Assembly: GCA_017391525.1 (NCBI GenBank)
Contig: JAFOYE010000011.1
Coordinates: forward strand, 142,811 to 206,810
Source of the DNA: Paludibacteraceae bacterium
GTDB lineage: Bacteria; Bacteroidota; Bacteroidia; Bacteroidales; Paludibacteraceae
Direction: 5' to 3'
Length of the DNA stretch: 64,000 bases
Shown here: one piece after another, positions 43,494-51,864 of the stretch
Position numbering within the stretch: the first letter of the stretch is position 1
Layout: every line of letters starts with the position of its first letter
Made by a program: the position numbers and the translations under genes
The notes under the pieces: generated by a model
The model's input: only the letters and a program-made list of their open reading frames with translations
Database searches by the model: none
Told to the model about the DNA's origin: nothing

Positions 43494-46400
43494 TTATTGT
43501 ATTGGTTGTATGATTTTCGCTTTGTTGTATACGATATATCCTTCGCTAGAGTATCCTAATTGTCTGAGGAGCAGAATATACTCGCGAACTTGCTCTACAT
43601 ATGAAGGTAATTGTTCTTCGCCGAACTTATAGTCGATAACGATAGCATGTTTGTCTTTTAGCATGACACGGTCAGGGCGGTAAGTTTTGCCTGATGGAGT
43701 GATGATATCTTGCTCTGTCAGTACTTGATATTGGTTGCTGAACCAATCATCGTGGTTATGCTGCTTGATTAATGCCTGTAGTGCGATGAGTTGCTCTTGC
43801 ATTTCATCCGCCTGTTTTTGCGTGATTTCACCGCCGATCATTAACCGTTTTAAAGCATTTGGTGCATCGTCCCACGTATGAATATATGATAACCATAAGT
43901 GCATTAGGATACCTAAGTCTACAATAGCTAGTGGGGTATCTTGAGCAAAGTCATTTTCCGAACGCATACGAAGTACAAGACGTTTTGCGATCGGAGTGGA
44001 GACATATTGCGCCACTTCTGTTGGGGTTTCTATTTCCTCTTTTGGAGGTAGTGGTCCTGGAGCACTTTTGTCTGGACTCAATGAAGTGTAGGTGTTTTGC
44101 TCATCCGTTTCTTCGTCAAAGAGGTATGAAATAAGTTGTCCAATATTGGATATTTTTACCTCATTTTTTGAGTTTATCGCGAATTTTTGGCCGTAGATAT
44201 ATAGCCTATATCTAGGCCGTGTGATGGCAACATATGTAATATTGAGATTATCCGTGTGGGATGCTAACTCTTCCAAAATATAATCTTTAGCAAAATAGGA
44301 GCGAGTCAGAATCTGCGACGGATAAACCGGAACGAGTGACAAGGTATCAAATGGAGCAACAGTAGGTTTACACCAGATGATGTTGTTAGGGTGGGAGTCT
44401 GCTAGTTTCCAATCGAAGAATGGTATCATAACAATATCAAACTCAAGTCCTTTGCTTGAGTGTATGGTCATGATATTTATTGCGCTACTTGTTTTGGGAG
44501 CAGGTATTGTACTATCTTTGCCTTTGAGTTCCCAATACTCCAAAAAGAGTTCTGTATCAGCTATTTTGGATTGAGTAAATTGGAACACTTTGTCTTGAAA
44601 CGCTGTAAGATATGGTGTTGCACCTTCCCAAGTGTTCAGTTTCAATCCATCTATGAGTGCTTGAATATGGTCATACAGAGGCAATGTTTGTGCTTCTAGT
44701 ATACATGCTTCGTATTGCTCAAAGTCTGGTACTGCATTTTGCAGAAAAGAGACGGTGGAATCGTCACGTTCAATGGATAGTTTGAGTAAATGAATCAGTA
44801 TTTGCACCGTTGTGTGTGCTCCTATACGCAGTCCACCAGCTGATTGCACTTCGTATCCATGCTGAATGAGGAATTGTGCGATGGATTCAACATCTTTGGA
44901 GTAGCGTGTTAGTATGGTTACTCGCGAGAGGTTGATATTTTCCTCTTGAAGAGATTGGATTTGTTGTAGCAATGTATCTAAGGCGCTTTCTCGATAGTTC
45001 TTACCCTCAAAGAATTGCATGTGGAAATAGCCATCGTATGATTTTTTGGCCTCTTGATGCATTTGCTTGTAATCATAAATATGTGCTATTTCATCGATTT
45101 TATCGTGGTATTGATTGTCGTATGTCTTCTTAAATTCATCCACCACCCACTTGCAATATGCTTGCATTAATCGTTCGTTGTTATCTACGATTACTTTGGC
45201 TGTTCGCCAATTGTTTCCCATACCTTTTCCAGGTTGTTTATCCAGTATATCTTTGTCCGCGTCTACTTGATTGAGAAGATGCCAGTCTGAGTTTCGAAAT
45301 CTGTATATACTTTGTTTCACATCACCCACGATGAGATTGTCATGACCATTGGATTCGGCATCAACAATCAATGGTTTGAAGTTCTTCCATTGTAGTTGAC
45401 TGGTGTCTTGAAACTCGTCAATCATATAATGATTGTAGTATTGACCTATTCGCTCGTAGATGAAAGGTGAGTCCTGTCCATCTATAATCTGGTTGATGAG
45501 TCGATTGATTTCAGAGATAGGTAGACGCCCCAATTTTCGATTGGTTTCATCGATTTGAGCGGAGACATCTTGTAGAATACCCAATGAGTGTAACTTATCT
45601 AGAATGGCGTTCGCAGTAAAATATTCACATGCGGCAGAACCAGAGATGATGTTATATAGTTCGTTTACCTGAGGTAAAAGTTCATTATCGCATGTGCTTT
45701 GCAGTAGTTCTTGCTCGCGTTTTGATTTTCCTGTCTTTTTATAGAATGAACCCTCTCCGTTCATTGCTTTGAGGAGGGTAGTGTTGAATCCGTCTTTTAT
45801 GATAATTTCAGGTGTTCTTTTTAGGAAGAAGTTAACGATATGGGTGTTGATATTGTTTTCCCCAAGCCTAGAAATAGTATTGCTAATGGTGTTCTTTAGA
45901 GCATCAATGCTATCGAGTGTTTGCTGACGAAGAGAGGATAGTTGCTCTAAATACTTGCGCATCAGATCTTTGTCAGCAAACGTTTTTTGCAGATCCTCCA
46001 TCTGTTGGATGAGTTGCTCTTTGGATAATTCGCTAGAGAAGGTTTTGATATTATCTATCGGATTCCATCGTTTGTTTTGGTCTACATTACTTTGTGCATA
46101 TTCGATTAACCATGTAGCCAAGTCTTCATCTTCAGGTTTGATTGCTCGAATGCGTCGGAAGATATCATCTACCGCTTGGTTGACTATTTCTTTATGATCC
46201 AATGCAAGATCATAGGTGGTAGATAATCCCAGTTCCAAAGCGAAAGTACGTATGACTTGTTGGAAGAATCCGTCAATAGTAGAAACAGAAAAACGATTAT
46301 AATCTTGTAGTATTCCCACGAGCAGCAATTGTGCACGTTGTTGAATAGCATCTTTACTCAAACCTATGCTTGGATCGCTGGTGAATTCCTCAATATAGTC

Positions 46401-46616
46401 CGATTGATCGGGTGTTTTGGCTAAAATAAAAAGTTCTTTGAGTATTCGTTCTTTCATTTCAGCAGTGGACTTTTTGGTAAAGGTTACTGCCAAAATCCGA
46501 CTATGAGGTAGACGAGCATCTGAATGAATTCTGTCGGTCAGTAGCATACGGATATACTCCCTGGTCAAGGCAAACGTTTTGCCACTACCGGCTGATGCTT
46601 TGTAGATTGATAACAT
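43494..46616 (-). CDS. UvrD-type helicase-nuclease (AddA/RecB-like)
   Basis: A 1040-residue protein. Walker A ASAGSGKTFALTREY (about 7-21) is at the very start; motif II is YMIDEFQDTSQLQW (about 402-415), then VGDVKQSIYRFRNSD and, later, IMTIHSSKGLEFDIVMIPFF and YVAITRPRYRLYIYG. The C-terminus has a PD-(D/E)XK nuclease: a His helix (GILMHLWLSYIH), PDRVMLKDKHAIVIDYKFGE with Asp and Lys. This is the AddA-like subunit of a RecBCD/AddAB-type recombination enzyme; no AddB partner is in the window. Confidence 0.93.
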   Translation of the reverse strand: MLSIYKASAGSGKTFALTREYIRMLLTDRIHSDARLPHSRILAVTFTKKSTAEMKERILKELFILAKTPDQSDYIEEFTSDPSIGLSKDAIQQRAQLLLVGILQDYNRFSVSTIDGFFQQVIRTFALELGLSTTYDLALDHKEIVNQAVDDIFRRIRAIKPEDEDLATWLIEYAQSNVDQNKRWNPIDNIKTFSSELSKEQLIQQMEDLQKTFADKDLMRKYLEQLSSLRQQTLDSIDALKNTISNTISRLGENNINTHIVNFFLKRTPEIIIKDGFNTTLLKAMNGEGSFYKKTGKSKREQELLQSTCDNELLPQVNELYNIISGSAACEYFTANAILDKLHSLGILQDVSAQIDETNRKLGRLPISEINRLINQIIDGQDSPFIYERIGQYYNHYMIDEFQDTSQLQWKNFKPLIVDAESNGHDNLIVGDVKQSIYRFRNSDWHLLNQVDADKDILDKQPGKGMGNNWRTAKVIVDNNERLMQAYCKWVVDEFKKTYDNQYHDKIDEIAHIYDYKQMHQEAKKSYDGYFHMQFFEGKNYRESALDTLLQQIQSLQEENINLSRVTILTRYSKDVESIAQFLIQHGYEVQSAGGLRIGAHTTVQILIHLLKLSIERDDSTVSFLQNAVPDFEQYEACILEAQTLPLYDHIQALIDGLKLNTWEGATPYLTAFQDKVFQFTQSKIADTELFLEYWELKGKDSTIPAPKTSSAINIMTIHSSKGLEFDIVMIPFFDWKLADSHPNNIIWCKPTVAPFDTLSLVPVYPSQILTRSYFAKDYILEELASHTDNLNITYVAITRPRYRLYIYGQKFAINSKNEVKISNIGQLISYLFDEETDEQNTYTSLSPDKSAPGPLPPKEEIETPTEVAQYVSTPIAKRLVLRMRSENDFAQDTPLAIVDLGILMHLWLSYIHTWDDAPNALKRLMIGGEITQKQADEMQEQLIALQALIKQHNHDDWFSNQYQVLTEQDIITPSGKTYRPDRVMLKDKHAIVIDYKFGEEQLPSYVEQVREYILLLRQLGYSSEGYIVYNKAKIIQPIQ

Positions 46617-46627
46617 ATGGTGTAGGT

Positions 46628-47083
46628 TTAATTGGTGATGCGCAATGTATACCCAGCATAGCTATTGTTGAGTATTGCTTGGTATTGGCGCAGTGGATAT
46701 TTGGTTATACCTTTCGTTGGAAAAGCATATCCATAACTCAAGTCAAAGGCTTCTCCACATATAGGACAAACGGCGTACAAACCATCTACTTCGACTGGCT
46801 TGGTTTTGTTTACGCAGTTTGGACAGCACATATCAGCAGCATGGTAATTACCATCCATGCCTATCCATATTAGAAGTCCTGCGTAGCCTAAGTATTCACG
46901 CTCGAATTTCGTGCGCGTGATAGTCATGGTTTGATAGCCATTGTCTATCATAAAGTGTGGATGTTCTTCTGTTATTTTCAGCGTGTAACTGACTGGTACA
47001 TAAGGCACAGGGTTCTGATTGTTGAAGTCTTCACACCCCAACAACGAACATAGTAGTATCCCTATTAACAACCAGCGTTTCAT
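46628..47083 (-). CDS. Lipoprotein with a Rieske-like, all-Cys metal site
   Basis: A 151-residue lipoprotein (lipobox Cys17, SLLGC). The C-terminal part reads HAADMCCPNCVNKTKPV, then YAVCPICGEAFDLSYGY and FPTKGITKYPLRQYQA. The order of loops (metal-binding loop, then CPxCGxxFDLxxGxxxxGPxxxPL) resembles a Rieske domain, but both His ligands are replaced by Cys, so it may bind a zinc or iron ion by four Cys rather than a [2Fe-2S] cluster. Function unknown. Its start overlaps the end of the FKBP gene by one base. Confidence 0.65.
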   Translation of the reverse strand: MKRWLLIGILLCSLLGCEDFNNQNPVPYVPVSYTLKITEEHPHFMIDNGYQTMTITRTKFEREYLGYAGLLIWIGMDGNYHAADMCCPNCVNKTKPVEVDGLYAVCPICGEAFDLSYGYAFPTKGITKYPLRQYQAILNNSYAGYTLRITN

Positions 47084-47556
47084 TAATACACATCCAGTAG
47101 TTCTACTCTAAAAATGAGCGTAGAGTAGGGTGGAATATGGCTGATTGTACCTTCGGTTCCTGCTCCTTCTTGGCCGTATGCGAGATCATATGGTATATAA
47201 AATTCGTATATGCCAAACTCTTTCATTTGTTTTAGACCTTCACTGAAACCAGGTACGAATGCGCTAACATACTCGCTGTAGTTGTCACTGGCATCAAAAA
47301 CACAACCATTGATCAGTTTACCTGTGTAATTGATTTTCACAATCTTCGCATCGTCTACGTGACTAGATGAGTGACTAATACCTGGAACGATGCACTTGTA
47401 TTGCAACCCACTCGCAGTAGTTTTAACCCCTTCTTTCTTGGCGTTCTCTTGTAACCAAATTTCGTTTTGAGTTTTCCAATCTAACCAGTTGTTGGGTTTG
47501 CATCCGAGCAGTGAAACTAGGATGATAGATAATAGTATAATTTGTTTTGTTTTCAT
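47083..47556 (-). CDS. FKBP-type peptidyl-prolyl isomerase lipoprotein
   Basis: A 157-residue lipoprotein (lipobox Cys19, SLLGCKPNN). The FKBP domain covers about 45-157: VKINYTGKLINGCVFDASDN, VPGFSEGLKQMKEFGIYEFY, IPYDLAYGQEGAG and the closing STLIFRVELLDV. It probably helps fold envelope proteins. Confidence 0.92.
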   Translation of the reverse strand: MKTKQIILLSIILVSLLGCKPNNWLDWKTQNEIWLQENAKKEGVKTTASGLQYKCIVPGISHSSSHVDDAKIVKINYTGKLINGCVFDASDNYSEYVSAFVPGFSEGLKQMKEFGIYEFYIPYDLAYGQEGAGTEGTISHIPPYSTLIFRVELLDVY

Positions 47557-47579
47557 ATCTGTTGTGATGTCAGCTGCTT

Positions 47580-48749
47580 TTATTTAGCGAGCCATTCGCT
47601 TGGATTCAAAATATTTCTATCTTTGTATATTTGGAAGTACAATTCTGTTTTGTTATCTTCGTTTTCATCAGTCAAGATTTCACCGATATATTGTTTGGCT
47701 TTTACCTTATCGCCTTGTTTAACGGAGATGCTTTTTAGTTGCGAATATACCGAACGGTAGTTACCATGTTGGATGATGACCGCAAAACTACCATTCATTT
47801 GTGCGCACCATGTCACTTCGCCTTCGTAAACAGCTCTTGCTTGTGCACCTTTGAGTGTTTGAAGATAAATACCTTTGTTGTTCACCGTTACATTCGCATG
47901 AACTGGGTGCTGATGTTTGCCGAAATGACCACTGATGAAACCTTTTTCTACAGGCCATGGTAGTCGGTTCTTGTTTGCTTCAAATCCGCCTGCTATGAGC
48001 TTCTGCTCTTTGGTTAGCGCGATATCTTTCTTCGCTTGTTTAGCGATGAGATCGTCTATTTTTTTGTTGAGTTCTTCTACTCGCTTTTGTTGTTGCTGTT
48101 GCTGTTTAATTAGGTCTTTTTCTGTGACTTTCAATGCAGCTAACATATTCTCATGTTTGCGTTGATCTGCTGCCAACATATCTTTGGCTTGTTGTTCTTT
48201 CTGAAGAGCTTGCGATTGACTGGTTCTACGTTCAGATAGTTTATTGTTTTGTTCGTCAATCTCCGCTTGAAGAGCGAGTATCTCATCGACTTGTTCTTTA
48301 CGATATTTAGTAAATTGTCTCATATACTGAACACGTCGAATGAGTTGTTGGAAATTCTTAGATGACAACAGGAACAACATTGGTGATTGTTGAATATCAG
48401 CGTAATGTGTTTCGCGAATCAGTTTGGCATAATCATCCTTGGCTGCATCTAATTGACGTTGCAACTCATCTCGTTTGTCACTAAGTGTTTGAAGTTCACC
48501 ATCCAAGGTGTTGATCTCACTTTGGATGTTCACGATTAGTTTTTTACGAGTATTGATATCTTCGTGCAATAGATTCAACTTGTTTACAGTAGCCGTTTCA
48601 GAATCTTTGGTCTGTTGCAGCATTTCGTTTGTTTGCTTCAATTGCTGCTGTAAAGCTTTTTGTTGATTCTGCAGCTCCTTGACTGTTTGTGCAATCACAG
48701 GAACTAACATGCAACACGATAGAAGTAATACTATGGTTCTTATTCTCAT
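47580..48749 (-). CDS. EnvC-like murein hydrolase activator (degenerate LytM/M23 domain)
   Basis: A 389-residue periplasmic protein: signal peptide 1-20, long coiled coil (about 20-245; ELQNQQKALQQQLKQTNEML), and a C-terminal LytM domain (about 270-385). The first Zn-ligand motif HxxxD is replaced (VHANVTVNNKGI) and the HxH is reduced to QHGNYRSVYSQL, so it should be catalytically dead like EnvC, which activates amidases at the division site. Its start overlaps the DUF4292 gene by 4 bases; TPR-DUF4292-EnvC is a conserved Bacteroidetes order. Confidence 0.9.
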   Translation of the reverse strand: MRIRTIVLLLSCCMLVPVIAQTVKELQNQQKALQQQLKQTNEMLQQTKDSETATVNKLNLLHEDINTRKKLIVNIQSEINTLDGELQTLSDKRDELQRQLDAAKDDYAKLIRETHYADIQQSPMLFLLSSKNFQQLIRRVQYMRQFTKYRKEQVDEILALQAEIDEQNNKLSERRTSQSQALQKEQQAKDMLAADQRKHENMLAALKVTEKDLIKQQQQQQKRVEELNKKIDDLIAKQAKKDIALTKEQKLIAGGFEANKNRLPWPVEKGFISGHFGKHQHPVHANVTVNNKGIYLQTLKGAQARAVYEGEVTWCAQMNGSFAVIIQHGNYRSVYSQLKSISVKQGDKVKAKQYIGEILTDENEDNKTELYFQIYKDRNILNPSEWLAK

Positions 48750-49267
48750 ATAGGTAATAAATTTCTCAATGTAACTTGTTTATACTTGCTCTTATTCAAC
48801 ATCTGCGGCTCTTTTTGTGCATTGCGTTCTTTCTTGGATAATTTTCCTTTGAGTTTCAATACATGTTTGTTGGTCGAAAACTCTAAATTAATTTCCTTTT
48901 TCGCTTGCTGCACCATAGATTGTAATATGTTGAATGTAATCTCTTGGGGTGACAACTCATTGATTTCATCGTATGAGACGATAGCATATTGCTTGTTGAG
49001 TTTATCAATGACAATGATACTATCTGGCAAGGCCTCTAGTCTCACCATTTCTATGCCCATAACAGGCAAAACAGACAATACAATCAGTTCGTTTTTCCAA
49101 GTTTTCACCACACATCCCATTTCATAGTGATGCTGATCTAGTGTTAAACTGATTTGTCCTCGTTGAGTAGTGGTTTGTCTGAGCGAAACACTATGCTTGC
49201 TACTGGCGCAAGAGGATAAACCCAACGCAATGATACCAACGAGCAGTATATAGTTTATTTTTTGCAT
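48746..49267 (-). CDS. DUF4292 (LolA-like) lipoprotein
   Basis: A 173-residue lipoprotein (lipobox Cys20, LSSCASS). It shows the beta-rich LolA/LolB-like pattern of DUF4292: GQISLTLDQHHYEMGCVVKT, VLPVMGIEMVRLEALPDSII and EINLEFSTNKHVLKLKGKLS. It may be a lipid or lipoprotein carrier. It sits between the TPR gene (13-base overlap) and the EnvC-like gene (4-base overlap). Confidence 0.75.
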   Translation of the reverse strand: MQKINYILLVGIIALGLSSCASSKHSVSLRQTTTQRGQISLTLDQHHYEMGCVVKTWKNELIVLSVLPVMGIEMVRLEALPDSIIVIDKLNKQYAIVSYDEINELSPQEITFNILQSMVQQAKKEINLEFSTNKHVLKLKGKLSKKERNAQKEPQMLNKSKYKQVTLRNLLPI

Positions 49268-50274
49268 TTGCGACGAATAGCTTTGTAATGGGTTATAATA
49301 TCATTTTTGGTCTCTCGTGTCATGTTATCCATAGCACGCTCTATGTAGAATTGCGCAGAAGTCAAATCCCCTAGGTTGTACATGATCCACGCGTATGTAT
49401 CAAGGTATATAGGATTTCTTGGGTCTGCTAGAATGGTTTTTCTAGATAGTTGTTCTGCACGCTCAAGATCCCTGCCCATCAGACATAGTTCCCATGCTAG
49501 ATTATTCAATATTGCTAGGTTCTGGCCGTCTATACGCAAGTATAACTCGTAAATCTTAATACGTTTTTCTGCCGGTTGATCCGTATGACTGTACAATTCT
49601 AGTAAATAACGGATGAAGTCAAAATTATTAGGATCGGTGTCCAAGTATCGCTCAATTTCTGCTATAGCTTGTTTCTCATCGTCTTGCACCATATGAATCT
49701 TTACGCGCTCAAAGGCACTCTCTTCGCCGTAACCGATGATACTATCCAATTGATTTAGTACCACCAATGCTTCTTTGTACATTTTTTGATTCATATACGC
49801 ATCATACAACACCTTTCGCACGTTATCGTTTTTTGGATTTTCCTTAGCCACTCGGTTCAAGTTTTTAAGCGCAGCAGTATGTGCTTTTTTATTATTCAAT
49901 TTCAGCAATAACGTATTGTATTCCTTCCAGTACTCGCTCGATTCCAATTCAAATGCTTTCTTGTAGTAATACAGCATTTTGTTCATATCCTTGTCTACGC
50001 GAGCATAGTCTCCCATCAAACTATTGACCGTAGCATCCTTTGGATTCAAATAATTGCAAAACTCCACCAAAGGTCTAGCTTTTTCTATTTCAGATAGATT
50101 GATCCATCGTTCTGCTTCATAGAAATAGTACAAGAATTGCTGTTCTTGTTCCGGTGTAATTGAATCCATCAGGGTGATGGTCGTCGATGTTACAGCCTGT
50201 TGTGGTTCTTGTGCGTTCGTTGGCACCCATAGAACCCCAGCAATGAGTAATACAATATACGATAGTCTACGCAT
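49255..50274 (-). CDS. Periplasmic tetratricopeptide repeat protein
   Basis: A 339-residue exported protein (signal peptide 1-21, ending TNA). Several TPR pairs are visible (MNKMLYYYKKAFELESSEYW; LAILNNLAWELCLMGRDLER; NPIYLDTYAWIMYNLGDLTS). It is encoded first in the TPR-DUF4292-EnvC unit and is probably a scaffold of the envelope machinery. Confidence 0.88.
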   Translation of the reverse strand: MRRLSYIVLLIAGVLWVPTNAQEPQQAVTSTTITLMDSITPEQEQQFLYYFYEAERWINLSEIEKARPLVEFCNYLNPKDATVNSLMGDYARVDKDMNKMLYYYKKAFELESSEYWKEYNTLLLKLNNKKAHTAALKNLNRVAKENPKNDNVRKVLYDAYMNQKMYKEALVVLNQLDSIIGYGEESAFERVKIHMVQDDEKQAIAEIERYLDTDPNNFDFIRYLLELYSHTDQPAEKRIKIYELYLRIDGQNLAILNNLAWELCLMGRDLERAEQLSRKTILADPRNPIYLDTYAWIMYNLGDLTSAQFYIERAMDNMTRETKNDIITHYKAIRRKCKK

Positions 50275-50295
50275 TGTCTTATGATGATCTTAATC

Positions 50296-50739
50296 TTATT
50301 TCACACCGCTATGTCCAAATCCGCCGGCTCCTCGCTCTGTTTCGCCCAACACTTCTACCTCCACCAATGTTGGTTGCTCGTGTTTAGCTATCACCATTTG
50401 GCAGATGCGCTCTGCTGGCTCTATGGTTTGAGCCTCATTGCTCATATTGATTAGTATCACACCAATCTCACCGCGGTAATCTGCGTCAATGGTGCCTGGA
50501 GTGTTCAATACGGTCAATCCGCGCTTGAGCGCCAATCCACTTCGAGGACGGATCTGTGCCTCGTAACCCACAGGAAGCTCGATGAACAATCCGGTAGGAA
50601 TCAATTTACGCTCAAGTGGCTGCAATGTAATGGGTTCTGAAATATTGCAGCGGATATCCATACCTGCTGCCTGCTCACTCTCGTAACGAGGCAGAGGGTT
50701 TGTGCTCTTGTTGATGATTTTTACTATCATAATCTTCAA
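50296..50739 (-). CDS. dut: dUTP diphosphatase
   Basis: A 147-residue trimeric dUTPase, which hydrolyses dUTP to dUMP. All five motifs are present: [35 protein letters not shown] (with the catalytic Asp), ERICQMVI and [10 protein letters not shown] (motif V has His where many have Ser). It lies 3 bases after the lipid kinase gene. Confidence 0.96.
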   Translation of the reverse strand: MKIMIVKIINKSTNPLPRYESEQAAGMDIRCNISEPITLQPLERKLIPTGLFIELPVGYEAQIRPRSGLALKRGLTVLNTPGTIDADYRGEIGVILINMSNEAQTIEPAERICQMVIAKHEQPTLVEVEVLGETERGAGGFGHSGVK

Positions 50740-50742
50740 TTA

Positions 50743-51630
50743 TTAATATCTCTTTTTTACTAGAACTTTCAAACCTGCTTCCACAATCTTGATGTGTAAC
50801 TCTTTTTCCATCTTTGTGGGTGTACCATCGATATGCACTGGACTCTCTTCGTTTTCGCGAATAAGAGTTACTTCCTTCGCACGAATAGTGTTCACGTGCA
50901 GATTCTCGTCAATATTCTTGGTGAAAAGTTGCAGGGCAAAGGTAGGAGCCTTGATCATTGGGAACTCGCTAACGATAATGATATCTATCCATCCGTCTTG
51001 AATGCTTGCCTTAGGTGCGATATATGCGTCGTACCCCCATTGTCCGGCATTAGCAAAATTGACGAGAAACGCCTTGGTCGTCATATCGATACCGTCGCCT
51101 ACCAACTGATATTGCTCCGCTTTGTATTTGAAGAAGTCTTTGAAAATACTCTCTACATACCCCTTCAAGCCTCTACCATTGGCACCAAAATCTTCAGCAA
51201 CCACCGCATCAAAACCTACTCCAAAAGTGGAGAAGAATGGCTTATCATTGACCAAACAATAATCCACTTCCACCGGCTCGGAACAGTTCAACATCTCCAA
51301 CGCCCTATTCATACGTGTGGAAATATCTATATGGCGTGCAAAACCATTTCCGCTGCCATTAGGGATGATACCCAATGCTGTGTCCGTGTCGCGCAATCCA
51401 CTCGCCACTTCATTCACCGTGCCGTCACCACCTACCGCTACTACCGCATAGTAACCCTCGGCCGCAAACTGCTGAGCCAACTGAGTCGCGTGACCCGCAT
51501 ACTCGGTCACCACCACCGTAGGAGCAAACTGCTCTTTATCCAACAAATCGCGAATCAGTTTATTCACCTTGTTCTTGGTCTTGGTACCTGCCATCGGGTT
51601 GACGATAAATGCTATGTTTCTTGGATTCAT
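50743..51630 (-). CDS. YegS/DgkB-type diacylglycerol or lipid kinase
   Basis: A 295-residue kinase. VGGDGTVNEVASGLRDTDTA (about 71-90) is the catalytic Gly-Asp-Gly motif and GSGNGFARHI follows; IAFIVNPMAGTKTKNKVNKL is the start. It phosphorylates diacylglycerol or a related lipid with ATP. The promoter is at 51712-51742. Confidence 0.92.
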   Translation of the reverse strand: MNPRNIAFIVNPMAGTKTKNKVNKLIRDLLDKEQFAPTVVVTEYAGHATQLAQQFAAEGYYAVVAVGGDGTVNEVASGLRDTDTALGIIPNGSGNGFARHIDISTRMNRALEMLNCSEPVEVDYCLVNDKPFFSTFGVGFDAVVAEDFGANGRGLKGYVESIFKDFFKYKAEQYQLVGDGIDMTTKAFLVNFANAGQWGYDAYIAPKASIQDGWIDIIIVSEFPMIKAPTFALQLFTKNIDENLHVNTIRAKEVTLIRENEESPVHIDGTPTKMEKELHIKIVEAGLKVLVKKRY

Positions 51631-51711
51631 CAGTGTCTATTTGTTTAAAAAATTAATACTCTGTATTATTCTGCTATATTTTGCATTTTGGCTCTTGCAC
51701 AAATTTGTGTG

Positions 51712-51742
51712 CAAAGGTAATAAAAAAAAATGACATACGCAA
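51712..51742 (-). promoter_or_regulatory. Promoter of the lipid kinase-dut operon
   Basis: On the minus strand TTGCGTATGTC (from 51742) and TACCTTTG (51719-51712), TTG to TA 23 bases. Confidence 0.75.
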
Positions 51743-51810
51743 ATAAAATGAGCTATAAAATTAAAAAAAATATCCAACCAAAAACCTTTTGAAAAAAAAC
51801 AAACTTTTTC

Positions 51811-51841
51811 TTGCATATATGCAAAAAAAACTGTACTTTTG
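51811..51841 (+). promoter_or_regulatory. Promoter of the DPP-IV operon
   Basis: TTGCATATATGCAA (from 51811) and TACTTTTG (51834-51841), TTG to TA 23 bases. The palindrome is identical to the one at nusB. Confidence 0.8.
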
Positions 51842-51864
51842 CAGTCGTATTTAAACTAGGATAA

